Positions 14,204-27,432 of a stretch of DNA of 64,000 nt are shown here, piece after piece. A program made the position numbers and the translations under genes. The stretch is from Pardosa pseudoannulata (taxonomy: Eukaryota > Arthropoda > Arachnida > Araneae > Lycosidae): contig CM063510.1 in the NCBI GenBank assembly GCA_032207245.1, positions 51,320,578 to 51,384,577 of the forward strand, given 5' to 3'. Position 1 is the first letter of the stretch, and each line of letters begins with the position of its first letter. A model generated the notes under the pieces. That model saw only the letters and a program-made list of their open reading frames with translations. It had not been told where the DNA came from and searched no databases.

Positions 14204-15989
14204 TTTTCAAAGACAAAGTTTATTAAAACTGTTTTGCTGATATATAGTTCATTAGATGTTTCAATTTATGTGTTTCAAAAAATTAAAACGTTAGAAATTT
14301 TTTAGTTAAAACCTTATTTTAGTAAATGAATATTGTTGTAACATAATTTTACTTTAGAGGAGAAAATTTCGAGTTGTTAATTTTATTCAGTGGTTTAATT
14401 TGAAACCAGAACTTCATTTTTAAAACCTTTAGTGTGAGAAATACGATTCTTTCTTGGAGTTTTGAATAGAAATTCAGTAAGAAAATAAATAAAGATGTAG
14501 AAAATAGATTACTATTCCCCATGTCACTGCATAACACATGCTGCGTAAAGACTGCATTATTAGACACTTCTAATTAGTATATAACATAGTAATTCATTAC
14601 ATATAGCGCAAATAAGTAAAACTGGTTAAATGTTAACTTTATATCTAATTAAATCTGTATGCTGTTATTTGAAAAGATAAAAAAAAGCTTGAATTATATT
14701 CCTAACAGCAGACGTTCATTATTGTTATTCAGTCGAAATTCACAAAGTCCGGAAAATACGGAGATGACTTTCTAATTGTCGACTTGACATATAGTTTTAT
14801 GTTCTTTTGCAATACATTGGACTTAAAAGGGTTCTCAAATATCTCCCACTTTAGTGAGTGTAGCTTTGTTTTACATTTGAGGTATGAGAATATGTATTTT
14901 CATACATCAGAATTACTTCATTTCGTAGTATTCTATTCTATTTAAAATTTTAGCGGAATGTAAAAGAATATTCTTGTTTTAATCTGGTCCTTTATTAAAG
15001 CAACATTTTTTGTGAATATGAAGGAGGAGAAACAATTTCCATTCGAAGGCTATACAATCCCGATTTAATATACTGGTCAATCAAGTTGGACCCGAGCATT
15101 GATATAATCATTCTAATTTATCTTGTTTAATATACCCCTTTTGTAAAACTCTTTATGATGGTTGAAGACGTGCGCAAATTCCTGCTGACATTCTAGATAC
15201 AGTAAGAACCGTCGAAATTTAAAGGAGCAAAAATCGTATAAAAATAAGAACTGTAAATGGATTTTCGAATATTTCATTTAGTGAATGTGACATCTGCAAC
15301 ATAGGAACGTGCGTCATTATGAAGTAAATCACCTAATTTTGCAACTTTGCTGGACATTTAATTATTGTACGTCTTAATGTCTCTAACATTTTGCAGTAGA
15401 GTTATCTAACAATAGAGACATTTGGATCCTTAAAATCAATAAAAAATAGCCGTAGAAATCTAGAAATTTGATTAATTTTTGTGTACACTAAAAAAACTTT
15501 TAAGAATTCTCATGCTACAGTTTTTATAACAATTTTTGCAGCAACAAATTATTATACGTTATTATTTAGTATAAAGTAAGATTGGAAATAATATTTTACA
15601 ACAGCTCAAAATTAAAAAAAAATTATTAAAACATACTCAATATTTACAGTACTTTAAAATAAATTCTAAAACAATGAAAAATATTAAATATCTGAAATAA
15701 TAAATTGTTCTAGTTTTACTAGTTTTACCTTATAAAGCAATCACTCAAAATTTTTCTGACTAGGAAGAGATGAAGACAGAAAGAGAGACTGCCTTCAAGA
15801 AGAGGCACATATTCTGAATTCACCTCGATAAAATATTGCATTTTAATCATTGTATTGTAAACAAAGTTAATTTGAAATTGTTCACATTTATTTTCTTTAG
15901 TTCATCCCATTGTAATGTATAATCAGTGTTTCCAGAAATTAAATGCATTGAAAATATGTAAAATGTTATTTCCATGTAACCTGAGCTCA
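14202..15989. other. AT-rich DNA, nothing recognised
   Basis: Only short frames without domain character (for example 14349-14567 on the minus strand). No RNA gene or transposon remnant recognised. Confidence 0.5.
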
Positions 15990-16442
15990 TTTCATCCAAT
16001 ATTTGTACAGTAAGTTAATCTAGGCAAATTAACCCTGCCAAAAGTGAAGATCTCTATAGCAGGTGGTGATTATTAAGGAGATTTGTGAATGTAGGAGGAA
16101 TGACTTAATGCACGGACTCCGCAGGAGACATAGTGCAATGAACGCAAACGTACAAGTGGATGAGTGACACATTAAGCTACAGTAGACGGGAATCACATAA
16201 AGTCAAAAGGTTAGGACCTGTGTGCCATCTGCAGCCTGAAGACGTTCCCTTGGGAAATTAATATATGATCATAGGAGACCATGGTGACCATAATATATGA
16301 TCCTGATCTGGGGGAGAATCCTGAATGCTCATAGTAAGCAAATAGAAAAGTGTTTCATCCAATATTTATTACTATGGGAAAATCAGATTAGATCTGGATA
16401 ACGATTGGAAAGGAAGTGAAATAGAGTGTAAGAGAATCTCCG

Positions 16443-16478
<36 letters not shown>

Positions 16479-16720
16479 CCGCTATTGAGGCGATTGGATA
16501 TGAATCCCGGAGGTGACGACGTAGCTGCCTTTCCTGTCTCAATAATGTTGCCCGGTTCAAATTTTCTGGGATTGATTCCTCAATTCACACTTGTGGTGTC
16601 CCGCGAACTAATGCCGAAGCCGGCCCTCGATCCATGCAAATGCGTTGCCCGTAGATGTGCGCCTCGTTTCTTTACTGTATCTCAATGTTATGAGTATGTG
16701 TAATGAATTATACATACATT
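15990..16720. other. GC-shifted block with a 29-base A tract
   Basis: GC content rises visibly compared with both flanks. A run of 29 A (16448-16476) follows plus-strand sequence that could be the 3' end of a retrocopied transcript. Immediately after it, 16477-16680 is richer still in GC and CpG (for example GGAGGTGACGACG and GAAGCCGGCCCTCG). A 15-bp direct repeat, TTTCATCCAATATTT, occurs at 15990-16004 and 16353-16367 and might be a target-site duplication of a ~350 bp insertion, though it does not end at the A tract. I do not recognise a coding sequence. Confidence 0.45.
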
Positions 16721-20472
<3,752 letters not shown>

Positions 20473-21187
20473 TTACTATAAAATATTCTTGCATATAAAT
20501 ACTATGTTGAATATCACAATTTTAATAAAATATTTTCATAACAATTACATGTATTCCTATATGTTACAGATATAATGATTTATATCCTAGTTATGTAAAA
20601 ACTATTTTCTCTGTTATCATTTATTTCATTCCTTTGAAATAAATGTACTCATATTTTTTTAATTGAAGATTACAAACAAAACTTTGTGATTAAGAAAACA
20701 TTTTAAAAATTCGATTTAAATAACCATGATATACTCCTTAAAGCCATTTCTGAAGAGTTGTATCGCCAGTTGAACTCCAATCTATGATGAAAAATACTCT
20801 GGTATGATTTGGACATCATCCAGAAGAGTTAATTATAAGAAGTTTACTTAAAAATAAGGTAAACATACCTGTAATTAGCCAATGCAATTAAAAGATTTCT
20901 ATAATAATTTTCAACAAATATAATAAGGAAAATGAAATATTGGATATTATTCTCTAGAATGGAAAAACTGATCATAGCTTTAACTTTCCAGCTGGCCATG
21001 TGCTTATGGAAAATTCTGAAAAAAAGAGTTGTAAAACGTCAACATTGATGTTTTATGAGATGTGCTGTTATCTATGAAATATGGGTGTAATATCATGGTT
21101 CAACAAAGTTCTATAAGACTGGATATATTAGAAAATAAGATTTTTATATTTGATTATACATATATACGTATGAATAATATATATACA
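20473..21187. other. AT-rich DNA, nothing recognised
   Basis: No gene or RNA supported. The last bases are TA-rich and lead straight into the LTR-like repeat. Confidence 0.5.
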
Positions 21188-21569
21188 TGTTATGATATTT
21201 TTATCACTTTCTGTTCCAATTCTGTCTCTCCGGCATGTCTTTCTAGCAACAGTAACGAATGTTCTCCAATGTTCCTTTGTGGATTTCTTCCGGTTGCATA
21301 GCTAAAAACAGAATCTGGTGCTTAAGCTATGTCATCCAGGTGACTTATAAGTGATTGCTAATTGGCTGGTACAAACAACTATTTAAACAAAATGCACAAT
21401 ATTTGGGTTCATTTAAGTCGAAAAAGTAAGCATGAATACACTACCGTAGTTAGATCTAAAATTTCCATTGTCTTTATTTCTTCGTCCTTCTCGTTTAATA
21501 AGCAAGACTGCCGGGCGGAATTATCGGCTAGAAACTCCCTTCAAGATGAGGCAAAAAGCCTCTATTTCA
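21188..21569 (+). repeat. Solo-LTR-like repeat, copy A
   Basis: A 382-bp segment starting TGTTATGATATTTTTATCAC and ending CTATTTCA, so it has the TG...CA ends of an LTR. A clear second copy lies at 31359-31745 in the same orientation. Shared anchors in order include TTTCTAGCAAC, TGTGGATTTCTTC, GACTTATA-GTGATTGC, AACTATTTAA, GTCTTTATTTCTT and GAACTCCCTTC/GAAACTCCCTTC. CTATTTAA could serve as a TATA element. No polymerase genes adjoin it. Both copies are bordered by TA-rich tracts, which hides any target-site duplication. Confidence 0.65.
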
Positions 21570-21603
21570 TATTTATACATATGTTTATACACATACATAT
21601 AGC

Positions 21604-21645
<42 letters not shown>

Positions 21646-21675
21646 AGTATACACATTCACACACACACACACACT

Positions 21676-21735
<60 letters not shown>
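21570..21735. repeat. TA/CA microsatellite tracts
   Basis: TA tract (about 21606-21643), a CA-rich stretch with CACACACACACAC, and a second TA tract (about 21678-21735) that runs directly into the Tc1 element's end. Confidence 0.95.
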
Positions 21736-21736
<1 letters not shown>

Positions 21737-23225
21737 TGCTAAAAAATAGGAAAGCAAGCAAAGAAGTTAAGAAAACTGTGCAAGACAGCCACGTATTGGA
21801 ATAAAATCGATATTACAACCGTATCAATGCTCAATACAGGTAAAAAGACTTTAAAAAATGTAATTAAGCTTTAATTCTTGGAAAATATGAAAAAAATATG
21901 AAAAAATGATTTAAGGCAACAATTTGGTTACATATAAACGATTAAAAAGTATTGTTTAGAATTGATGCAAGATTTTTAATATGGCATGTGGTCTCCTAGA
22001 ACAGTTAAGACTGCTGCACACCTGTTTTCCATGGATGCTTTGATGTTATCGATAAGAATATGGGGTAATACTGTTCCACTCCACTCCTCATGAAGTACAA
22101 TCTACAAGCCTCGGAAAGTAAAAGGAGGCCTTGGTCTCACAGCATTGTGTCGTCCGATCATGTAACAAACGTTCTCGATTGTGTTGAGGTCAGGAGAGAA
22201 CGCTGGCCCTTCCATTCACTGTATTGTTTCAACTTCAAGCATGTTCTCCTCAAGAAGAGCTGTATGCGGTCTCGCATTGTCATACTGGAAAATAAAGAAA
22301 TCTCTAATGGCTGCAGCGTAAAATACGACATGAGGTCTCAATATATCCTCTGCCTACCTTCGGGCCGTCAAAGTACCATTCCGAATGATATGCAGGTCCG
22401 TAAATCCTCCTGTGCTGATTCCACCCCATACCATCCAAACAGCTTGTCTGTATTGTGACCTTTTACGAATGAATGTGGGGTTAATTCGAATGTCCATTCC
22501 CCTCCATACAAAAACACGCCGGGTGTCACACTCTAGACTGAATTTCGACTTGTCTGTAAACAGCAATTGGCTCCAATCATGTTGCTCCCAATCTCGATGT
22601 TTAGCAGCCCAACTTCTGCGGGCCGCACGGTGGCGTGAGGCCAACGGAAAGCAGACCATTGGCCTACGTGCATAAATACCTCTGTGATGTAGCCTATTAC
22701 ACACTGTTTGACCGGACACCCTTCGTCTTGTTGCCAAGAGCAACTATCTTTGCAGCGGAGTAGCATTATCTGTTCTGTTTCGAGAAGCAGGTAACAGTAT
22801 ATACCTGTCATCAGCTGCTGTAGTGTCGCGTAGCCGATCTTGCTCTGGTCGACGCCTAGCATTCCCTGTTTCTTTGAATCAATTCCACATCCTTGCATCG
22901 ACACTTCTGGCAACTCCAACAGCATCAGCGAAACTACCTAGTGTTTGCCCAGATTCAAGTTTGCCAATGATACGCCATGCCATGGATTCCAATAAATCAC
23001 GTTGTTGAGACATTTTCAAATCGGCTATATCCCGATTTCTGCCCTTATATTTTTTTTCTGGTTTTTCAAGTCAGGAACTTTGATTTTCGTATGAAGTTTC
23101 TTTCTCATGTTTCCTGCTAGCCTTTAAATTATGAATGATTTACTTTATGTTACTTATCGGTGTAAATATTTGCGTAATTGAGTAATTTCGATAAAACCAT
23201 GTTCTCTTCTAAATTGTTTTGAGCA

Positions 23226-23226
<1 letters not shown>
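21736..23226 (-). mobile_element. Tc1-like DNA transposon, inactive (Tc1-A)
   Basis: A 1,491-bp element with transposase on the minus strand. Its outer ends read CTGCTAAAAAA (left) and, as reverse complement, CTGCTCAAAAC (right), each flanked by TA; both flanks are TA microsatellite, consistent with Tc1/mariner insertion at TA. The terminal repeats match only over about the first ten bases, so the boundaries are probable rather than certain. The transposase content is unambiguous. Confidence 0.7.
21976..23013 (-). pseudogene. Tc1-like transposase, 346 codons with five in-frame stops
   Basis: Read on the minus strand from ATG at 23013 to TAA at 21976 without any frameshift, the length expected of Tc1 transposases. 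The N-terminal part (helix-turn-helix region) starts MSQQRDLLESMAWRIIGKLE; the middle has RRVSGQTVCNRL and HDWSQLLFTDKSKFSLE. The catalytic block has DNARPHT with Asp at about residue 245 and SPDLNTIEN with Glu at about residue 280, the DD34E spacing; the first Asp lies in LFTDKSKF. Five in-frame stops (TGA, TAG, TAG, TGA, TAG) make it non-functional, two of them where related proteins have tryptophan or arginine. Decay is by point mutation only, suggesting slow neutral loss. Confidence 0.92.

Positions 23227-23282
<56 letters not shown>
23227..23282. repeat. (TA)n microsatellite
   Basis: Pure TA tract abutting the right end of Tc1-A; together with the tract on the left it looks like one TA array split by the insertion. 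Confidence 0.97.
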
Positions 23283-23285
<3 letters not shown>

Positions 23286-23545
23286 CAAGGAAGGGTATCC
23301 AGGGGTAATTTGAATTTTGACTAAATGATACGACTAGGAGATAAACAATTTATTAAAATAAATTAATTATTAACACATTATAATTACAACATTAAACTAC
23401 TTACAAAAAGGGGAAAAAGCACAGTTAAACATAAGAGCAGGGTTTACCTAAGATGACGTTGCCAAGTTCATATTTGACATCACGAGGCGTAATAACAATT
23501 CCATGGTCTTGATTGGCAGCGCCATCTCTAACAACTGAAATTAAC
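23283..23545 (-). repeat. Possible LTR or 3'-end fragment of an unidentified retroelement
   Basis: A less AT-rich patch. Read on the minus strand it has a gene-like start (GTTAGAGATGGCGCTGCCAA), an AATAAA signal about 65 bases before its end, and then meets the TA tract, as other LTRs here do. No second copy is seen in the window, so this is a suggestion only. Confidence 0.3.
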
Positions 23546-23778
23546 TATTCGCTTTAAACATTTCTTTTTACATATATATAACTGTAAACACCCAATTGCA
23601 AAAACAAAACATTATATTGTATAAATAAAAGGATGCACGTCATAATAAATATTTGTAGTGTAATCTTCATGTATTACAGAAGTCCAAATTTAACTGCTGT
23701 TGAAAAAAAGGTGTGTATCTTTCGTATTAAAATCCTATTCAATTTAATACTTTCTTTCTCTGTATTACATAAAAGATT
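23546..23778. other. AT-rich DNA, nothing recognised
   Basis: Spacer between the LTR-like patch and the SINE fragment; no feature supported. Confidence 0.5.
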
Positions 23779-23864
23779 TTGGTTTGGTTTGGTTTGGAGT
23801 GCTACGGCTTACTTTTTTGCAACACGAGGGCTAATGAGACCGGGACCTACTGCTTAAAGCCGAT
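23779..23864 (-). repeat. SINE fragment (3' part), CCAAA-tailed family
   Basis: On the minus strand this reads GCTTTAAGCAGTAGGTCCCG, then a CTCATTAGCCCTCGTG stretch, GTAGCACTCC and a tail of CCAAA units. The same order occurs in the copies at 58696-58886 and 61902-62088, which also keep the tRNA-like head. Only the 3' part is present here, the usual 5' truncation of a retrotransposed SINE. The tail has four AACC-type units rather than poly(A). Confidence 0.75.
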
Positions 23865-24822
23865 ACATAAAAGAATATTGATATTTATTACTTTTTACTT
23901 TTTTATAATTGTCTATTCTATAAACTCATTTGAAATAATACGTGAATTATGGAAATATTTTATGAGTATCATTTCCACTCATGTAAGGAACAATGGTATT
24001 TATAAACCTCGAACAAATTCAGTGTTCTTAATTTAAACATATTACATACATTTATTACGTACATATTCATTATAATGAGGGGACAAATACTCATTTCATT
24101 TTCTTAGTAAAGCCGAAAATTCTACGAGACATAATTGGCTATTCATGGCCAAATATCCTACGATATTTCTACTGGAATGGAATTAGATTAGTTAGCCAAA
24201 ATATTTTAATTATTGGCAATCACTGAATCACTTTAGATGTAATTCTCATTTTCTACAAATGCAGGATACATTATGCCAGATTACTACATTATGGAAGCCT
24301 TGGAGTTTCATTTGGGAAAATTTGATTGAAAAATTAAGTTTCCTCTTTTATTAAAATATAAAATATAGCTCGATCCGAAATTCAAAATGTTTTTTAATTC
24401 ATTGACCTATAATGAATGCAGTTATTGCATATAGCAACAGAGTTTTGAATCACATGATTCTAGAACACAACTGATTATTAAGAAGCAATCTCTAACCCTT
24501 GGAGTAAATTATACCTCAAATAGTGTCTGAAAACAATCCAATTTTCAGTGACATATTTCTAGTGTTCCTCAATAATCAATAACAAAATGTGATTTCGTGC
24601 TCTAATGATTTTTGAAAAAATTTTAATCGATTTCTATTTGTCTGGTGGTGATGTGTTATGTCATGAAGAACAGAGTCCATTTGAATGTAATATGTATTTG
24701 TGAAGTGGCTATCTGTTCATTATTGGTATAGTGAACTGTCACATCTACCATACTACCATACCCAGACCTGTCACCACAGGACTATACCACTTGCTATTAC
24801 TGTTAGAATGTGAGCATTCATA
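23865..24822. other. AT-rich DNA, nothing recognised
   Basis: No gene, RNA or repeat supported. Confidence 0.5.

Positions 24823-24918
<96 letters not shown>
24823..24918. repeat. Compound (TA)n(TG)n microsatellite
   Basis: TA repeats to about 24872, then about 22 TG units, ending two bases before the truncated 5' LTR of gypsy-1. The microsatellite takes the place of most of that LTR. Confidence 0.95.
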
Positions 24919-24919
<1 letters not shown>

Positions 24920-24920
24920 T

Positions 24921-24994
24921 TGTCTTTTAATAAACGTTTTGATCAAAAGCTCATGCTGAAGATTAGTTTGTTTCGCTTCAATATTTCCTCTACA
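24921..24994 (+). repeat. gypsy-1 5' LTR, only the last 74 bp
   Basis: Starts TGTCTTTTAATAAACG and ends ATTTCCTCTACA, nearly identical to the end of the 3' LTR (31201-31274), including the AATAAA. The upstream ~265 bp are absent and a TG tract stands there instead. The bases following (ATTTGTGACCTAAGGAC) occupy the primer-binding-site position but do not start with the usual TGG. Confidence 0.85.
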
Positions 24995-25119
24995 ATTTGT
25001 GACCTAAGGACTTTCAAGTATTGAGAAGGCAGTGTTCAAGGTATTAGGTACTTAAGCTTATTTTGATCCATCTCACTGTTTTCTACCATAGTCCTCAGTA
25101 TTGCTTATTTTATTGTGCA

Positions 25120-25536
25120 ATGGCTGTTGCAGGTGAGGTAATGCGTGTCGCAATTAAGTTGCCTCCTGTGTGGCGCGAAAACATAGATTTATGGTTTGTG
25201 AATATTGAATCCCAGTTTGCGCTTTCAAACATTACGGCAAATGAAACTAAATTTCATTACGCTGTTTTTGCATTGGACAGTGAACTTTCCTCGTATGTGG
25301 CAGATATAATAAAATCTCCCCCAGTTGAAGATAGTTATGAAAAGCTTAAAAAACGCCTCGTTACTCAGTTTACTCATTCCGAAAGCTCTCGTTTCAGAAC
25401 TTTGTTGTCTGCTATGTCTTTAGGCGATTTAAAGCCGTCTCAGCTTCTTAATAGAATGACCCAACTTTCTGATAATAAAATAACAGATGATGTGTTGAAA
25501 ATGTTCTGGTTTCAGTGTTTACCAAAATTCAGGTAA
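25120..25536 (+). pseudogene. gypsy-1 gag, C-terminally truncated (about 138 codons)
   Basis: Structural protein of a Ty3/gypsy element. I chose ATG 25120 because the conserved part begins right after it. Recognisable family segments are KLPPVWRENIDLWFVNIESQ, ANETKFHYAVFALD, YEKLKKRLVTQF and LGDLKPSQLLNRM, typical of the gag domain common in arthropod gypsy elements (DUF7041 type). After MFWFQCLPKF the frame ends, and the next bases already encode protease, so the rest of gag and any zinc-knuckle region have been deleted. An open frame extends 19 codons upstream without conservation. Confidence 0.85.
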
Positions 25537-25537
25537 G

Positions 25538-25852
25538 AATTTTCTGGTAGATAGTGGGTCTACAGTTTCCGTGTTTCCTGTTAAGTGCTCTTCAAAACAT
25601 GTTGATAAGGACATACAATTGTTTGCTGTTAATGGTTCTAAAATTCTCGCTTATGGTAAAAAAGCGCTCACGTTGGACCTTGGATATCCTCGAACCTTTA
25701 CATGGACTTTTATTCTAGCCGACGTCGAGCGGCCGATATTAGGTGCCGATTTCCTCGAAAGATTCGGACTTGTTTTGGATATTAAAAATCGTCAGTTGAT
25801 AGCACTTCTACAAAATACATTCGTGGTTTTTGCAGCTCTCAGCCATAACTAG
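25538..25852 (+). pseudogene. gypsy-1 aspartic protease domain
   Basis: Retropepsin that would cut the Gag-Pol polyprotein. The active-site segment FLVDSGSTVSVFP (DSG in place of the commoner DTG) is at 25541-25579 and the ILGADFLERFGL segment, with the ILG flap-side motif, at about 25735-25770. The frame ends at 25852, just after the next (reverse transcriptase) frame has opened at 25830, so the polyprotein is shifted here. Its N-terminal part was lost with the gag deletion. Confidence 0.85.
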
Positions 25853-26821
25853 TGTTACTGCAATAGCCTCTAATTCTAAATATCATAAATTGCTTTCAAA
25901 ATTTCCAAATTTGATAAACCCGTCAATCAATATTGTAAACAAGTATCATGGTACTACACATTGTATAATTACAAAGGGTCCTCCTCTGTGCTCTCGTGCT
26001 CGGAGACTCTCTCCTGATAAATTTTCTGCTGTTAAAGAGCAATTCAAAGAGCTGATTGAACAAGGAATCTGTCGTCTCTCTTGTAGTCCGTGGAGTAATC
26101 CAATTCACTTAGTTCTTAACAGCAAAGGTAATTGGAGAATCTGCGGGGATTACAGACGCTTGAACTCTGTCACTGAGCCAGACAGGTACCCGATCCCGCA
26201 CGTCCAAGATTTTGCTGCTGAATTACATGGCAAATCAATATTTACAAAAACTGATCTTAAACGAGCATATCACCAGATACCAGTGGATTCTTCCGATATT
26301 CCCAAAACCGCTGTAATTACACCCATAGGTTTGTTCGAATTTAAGTATATGCCTTTCGGGTTGAGAAACGCTTCCCAGACTTTCCAGCGATTTATAGACG
26401 AAACTCTAAGGGGATGAAATGTTTTTCCTATATCGACGACATTCTCGTAGCATCTAGTGAAGTTGAATCTCACTTACGAGAGTTGGAAGAGCTATTTACG
26501 CGTTTAAATGCCAAAGGACTCGTGTTAAATCTGGATAAATGCGTTTTTGGGCAAGAAAGCTTGTGTTTTTTAGGATGCTTGATTTCCAAGCAGGGAATAA
26601 AACCGGATCCTGAAAAGGTTTCCGTTCTCTGTAATTACCCTAAACCAACAACTGTTCGTTCTGTAAGTCGATTTTTAGCCATGGTTAATTTCTACCGCCG
26701 ATTTATACTCCAGGCGTCTAGTCAACAAGCAACGCTCTATGATCTAATAAAAGATAGAAAGAAAAATGCTTCTACCATGATTCAATGTACTGATACTACC
26801 AACAGAGTCTTTGATACTTAA
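25830..26821 (+). pseudogene. gypsy-1 reverse transcriptase, frameshifted
   Basis: RNA-dependent DNA polymerase domain of Ty3/gypsy pol in two frames. The first (25830-26417) has the fingers/palm motifs WRICGDYRRLN, FTKTDLKRAYHQIPV (first catalytic Asp) and MPFGLRNASQTFQRFID. The second (26414-26821) begins just before the YIDD catalytic box (SYIDDILVASSE) and continues with LGCLIS, PEKV and the FLAMVNFYRRFI thumb/connection motif. A frameshift at about 26414 and another at about 26819 break it. All catalytic residues are still visible. Confidence 0.92.
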
Positions 26822-27238
26822 AACAAGCTATATCAAATGCCGTACTCTTGGTTCATCCTGATCCTAATGCTGAAATTTCACTCTCCGTCGATGCTTCACA
26901 CATCGGTATTGGTGTTGCCTTACATCAGCATGTTTCTCGGAAAACGGAACCTCTTGCATTTTTCTTTCGTCGATTAACGGCCGCTGAGGCTAAATTCAGT
27001 ACATATGATAGAGAACTGCTTGCCATCTACAGTGCGATTAAACACTTCCAATATGCTTTGGAAGGTAGATCATTTACAGTGCTTACCGATCATAAACCAC
27101 TAATTTTCGCATTTAGTCAAAAACACGAAAAAATTTCTCCCCGTCAGCTTAGACATTTAGACTTTATAAGCCAGTACACTACGGACATTAGATTCATTTC
27201 CGGTAATAATAATTGTGTTGCTGATGCGTTTTCCGTTT
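26819..27238 (+). pseudogene. gypsy-1 RNase H domain
   Basis: Removes template RNA during reverse transcription. Seen are LSVDASHIGIGVALHQH (first Asp), FSTYDRELLAIYSAIKHF (Glu) and FTVLTDHKPLIF (Asp), then the domain end NNCVADAFS, where related elements have VADALSR. A one-base loss at about 26819 puts it out of frame with the reverse transcriptase, and a stop (TAG 27238) follows the domain end. Confidence 0.9.
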
Positions 27239-27424
27239 AGAGGAGATTAACATGCCTAGTAATATAAATTACGAGGTTATGGCTGAGGAACGGGTGAAAT
27301 ATCATGAGCTTAAAGAACTGCAAGGCAACTCTTCATTAACTATCAAACTTATTTTACTTTCAAACCAACGTCCCCTATATTGTGATACCTCTACAGTTAG
27401 CATACGTTCATATGTTCCTGAATT

Positions 27425-27432
27425 ATTTAGAC
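27425..27432. repeat. Left target-site duplication of hAT (ATTTAGAC)
   Basis: The 8 bp ATTTAGAC stand immediately before the hAT end and again at 30066-30073. Eight bases is the standard hAT duplication length. Confidence 0.95.

Noticed and set aside
22385..22675. Plus-strand frame across Tc1-A
   Set aside because: Antisense shadow of the minus-strand transposase.
22533..22925. 130-codon minus-strand frame in Tc1-A
   Set aside because: Alternative frame of the transposase; the 23013-21976 frame carries all family motifs.
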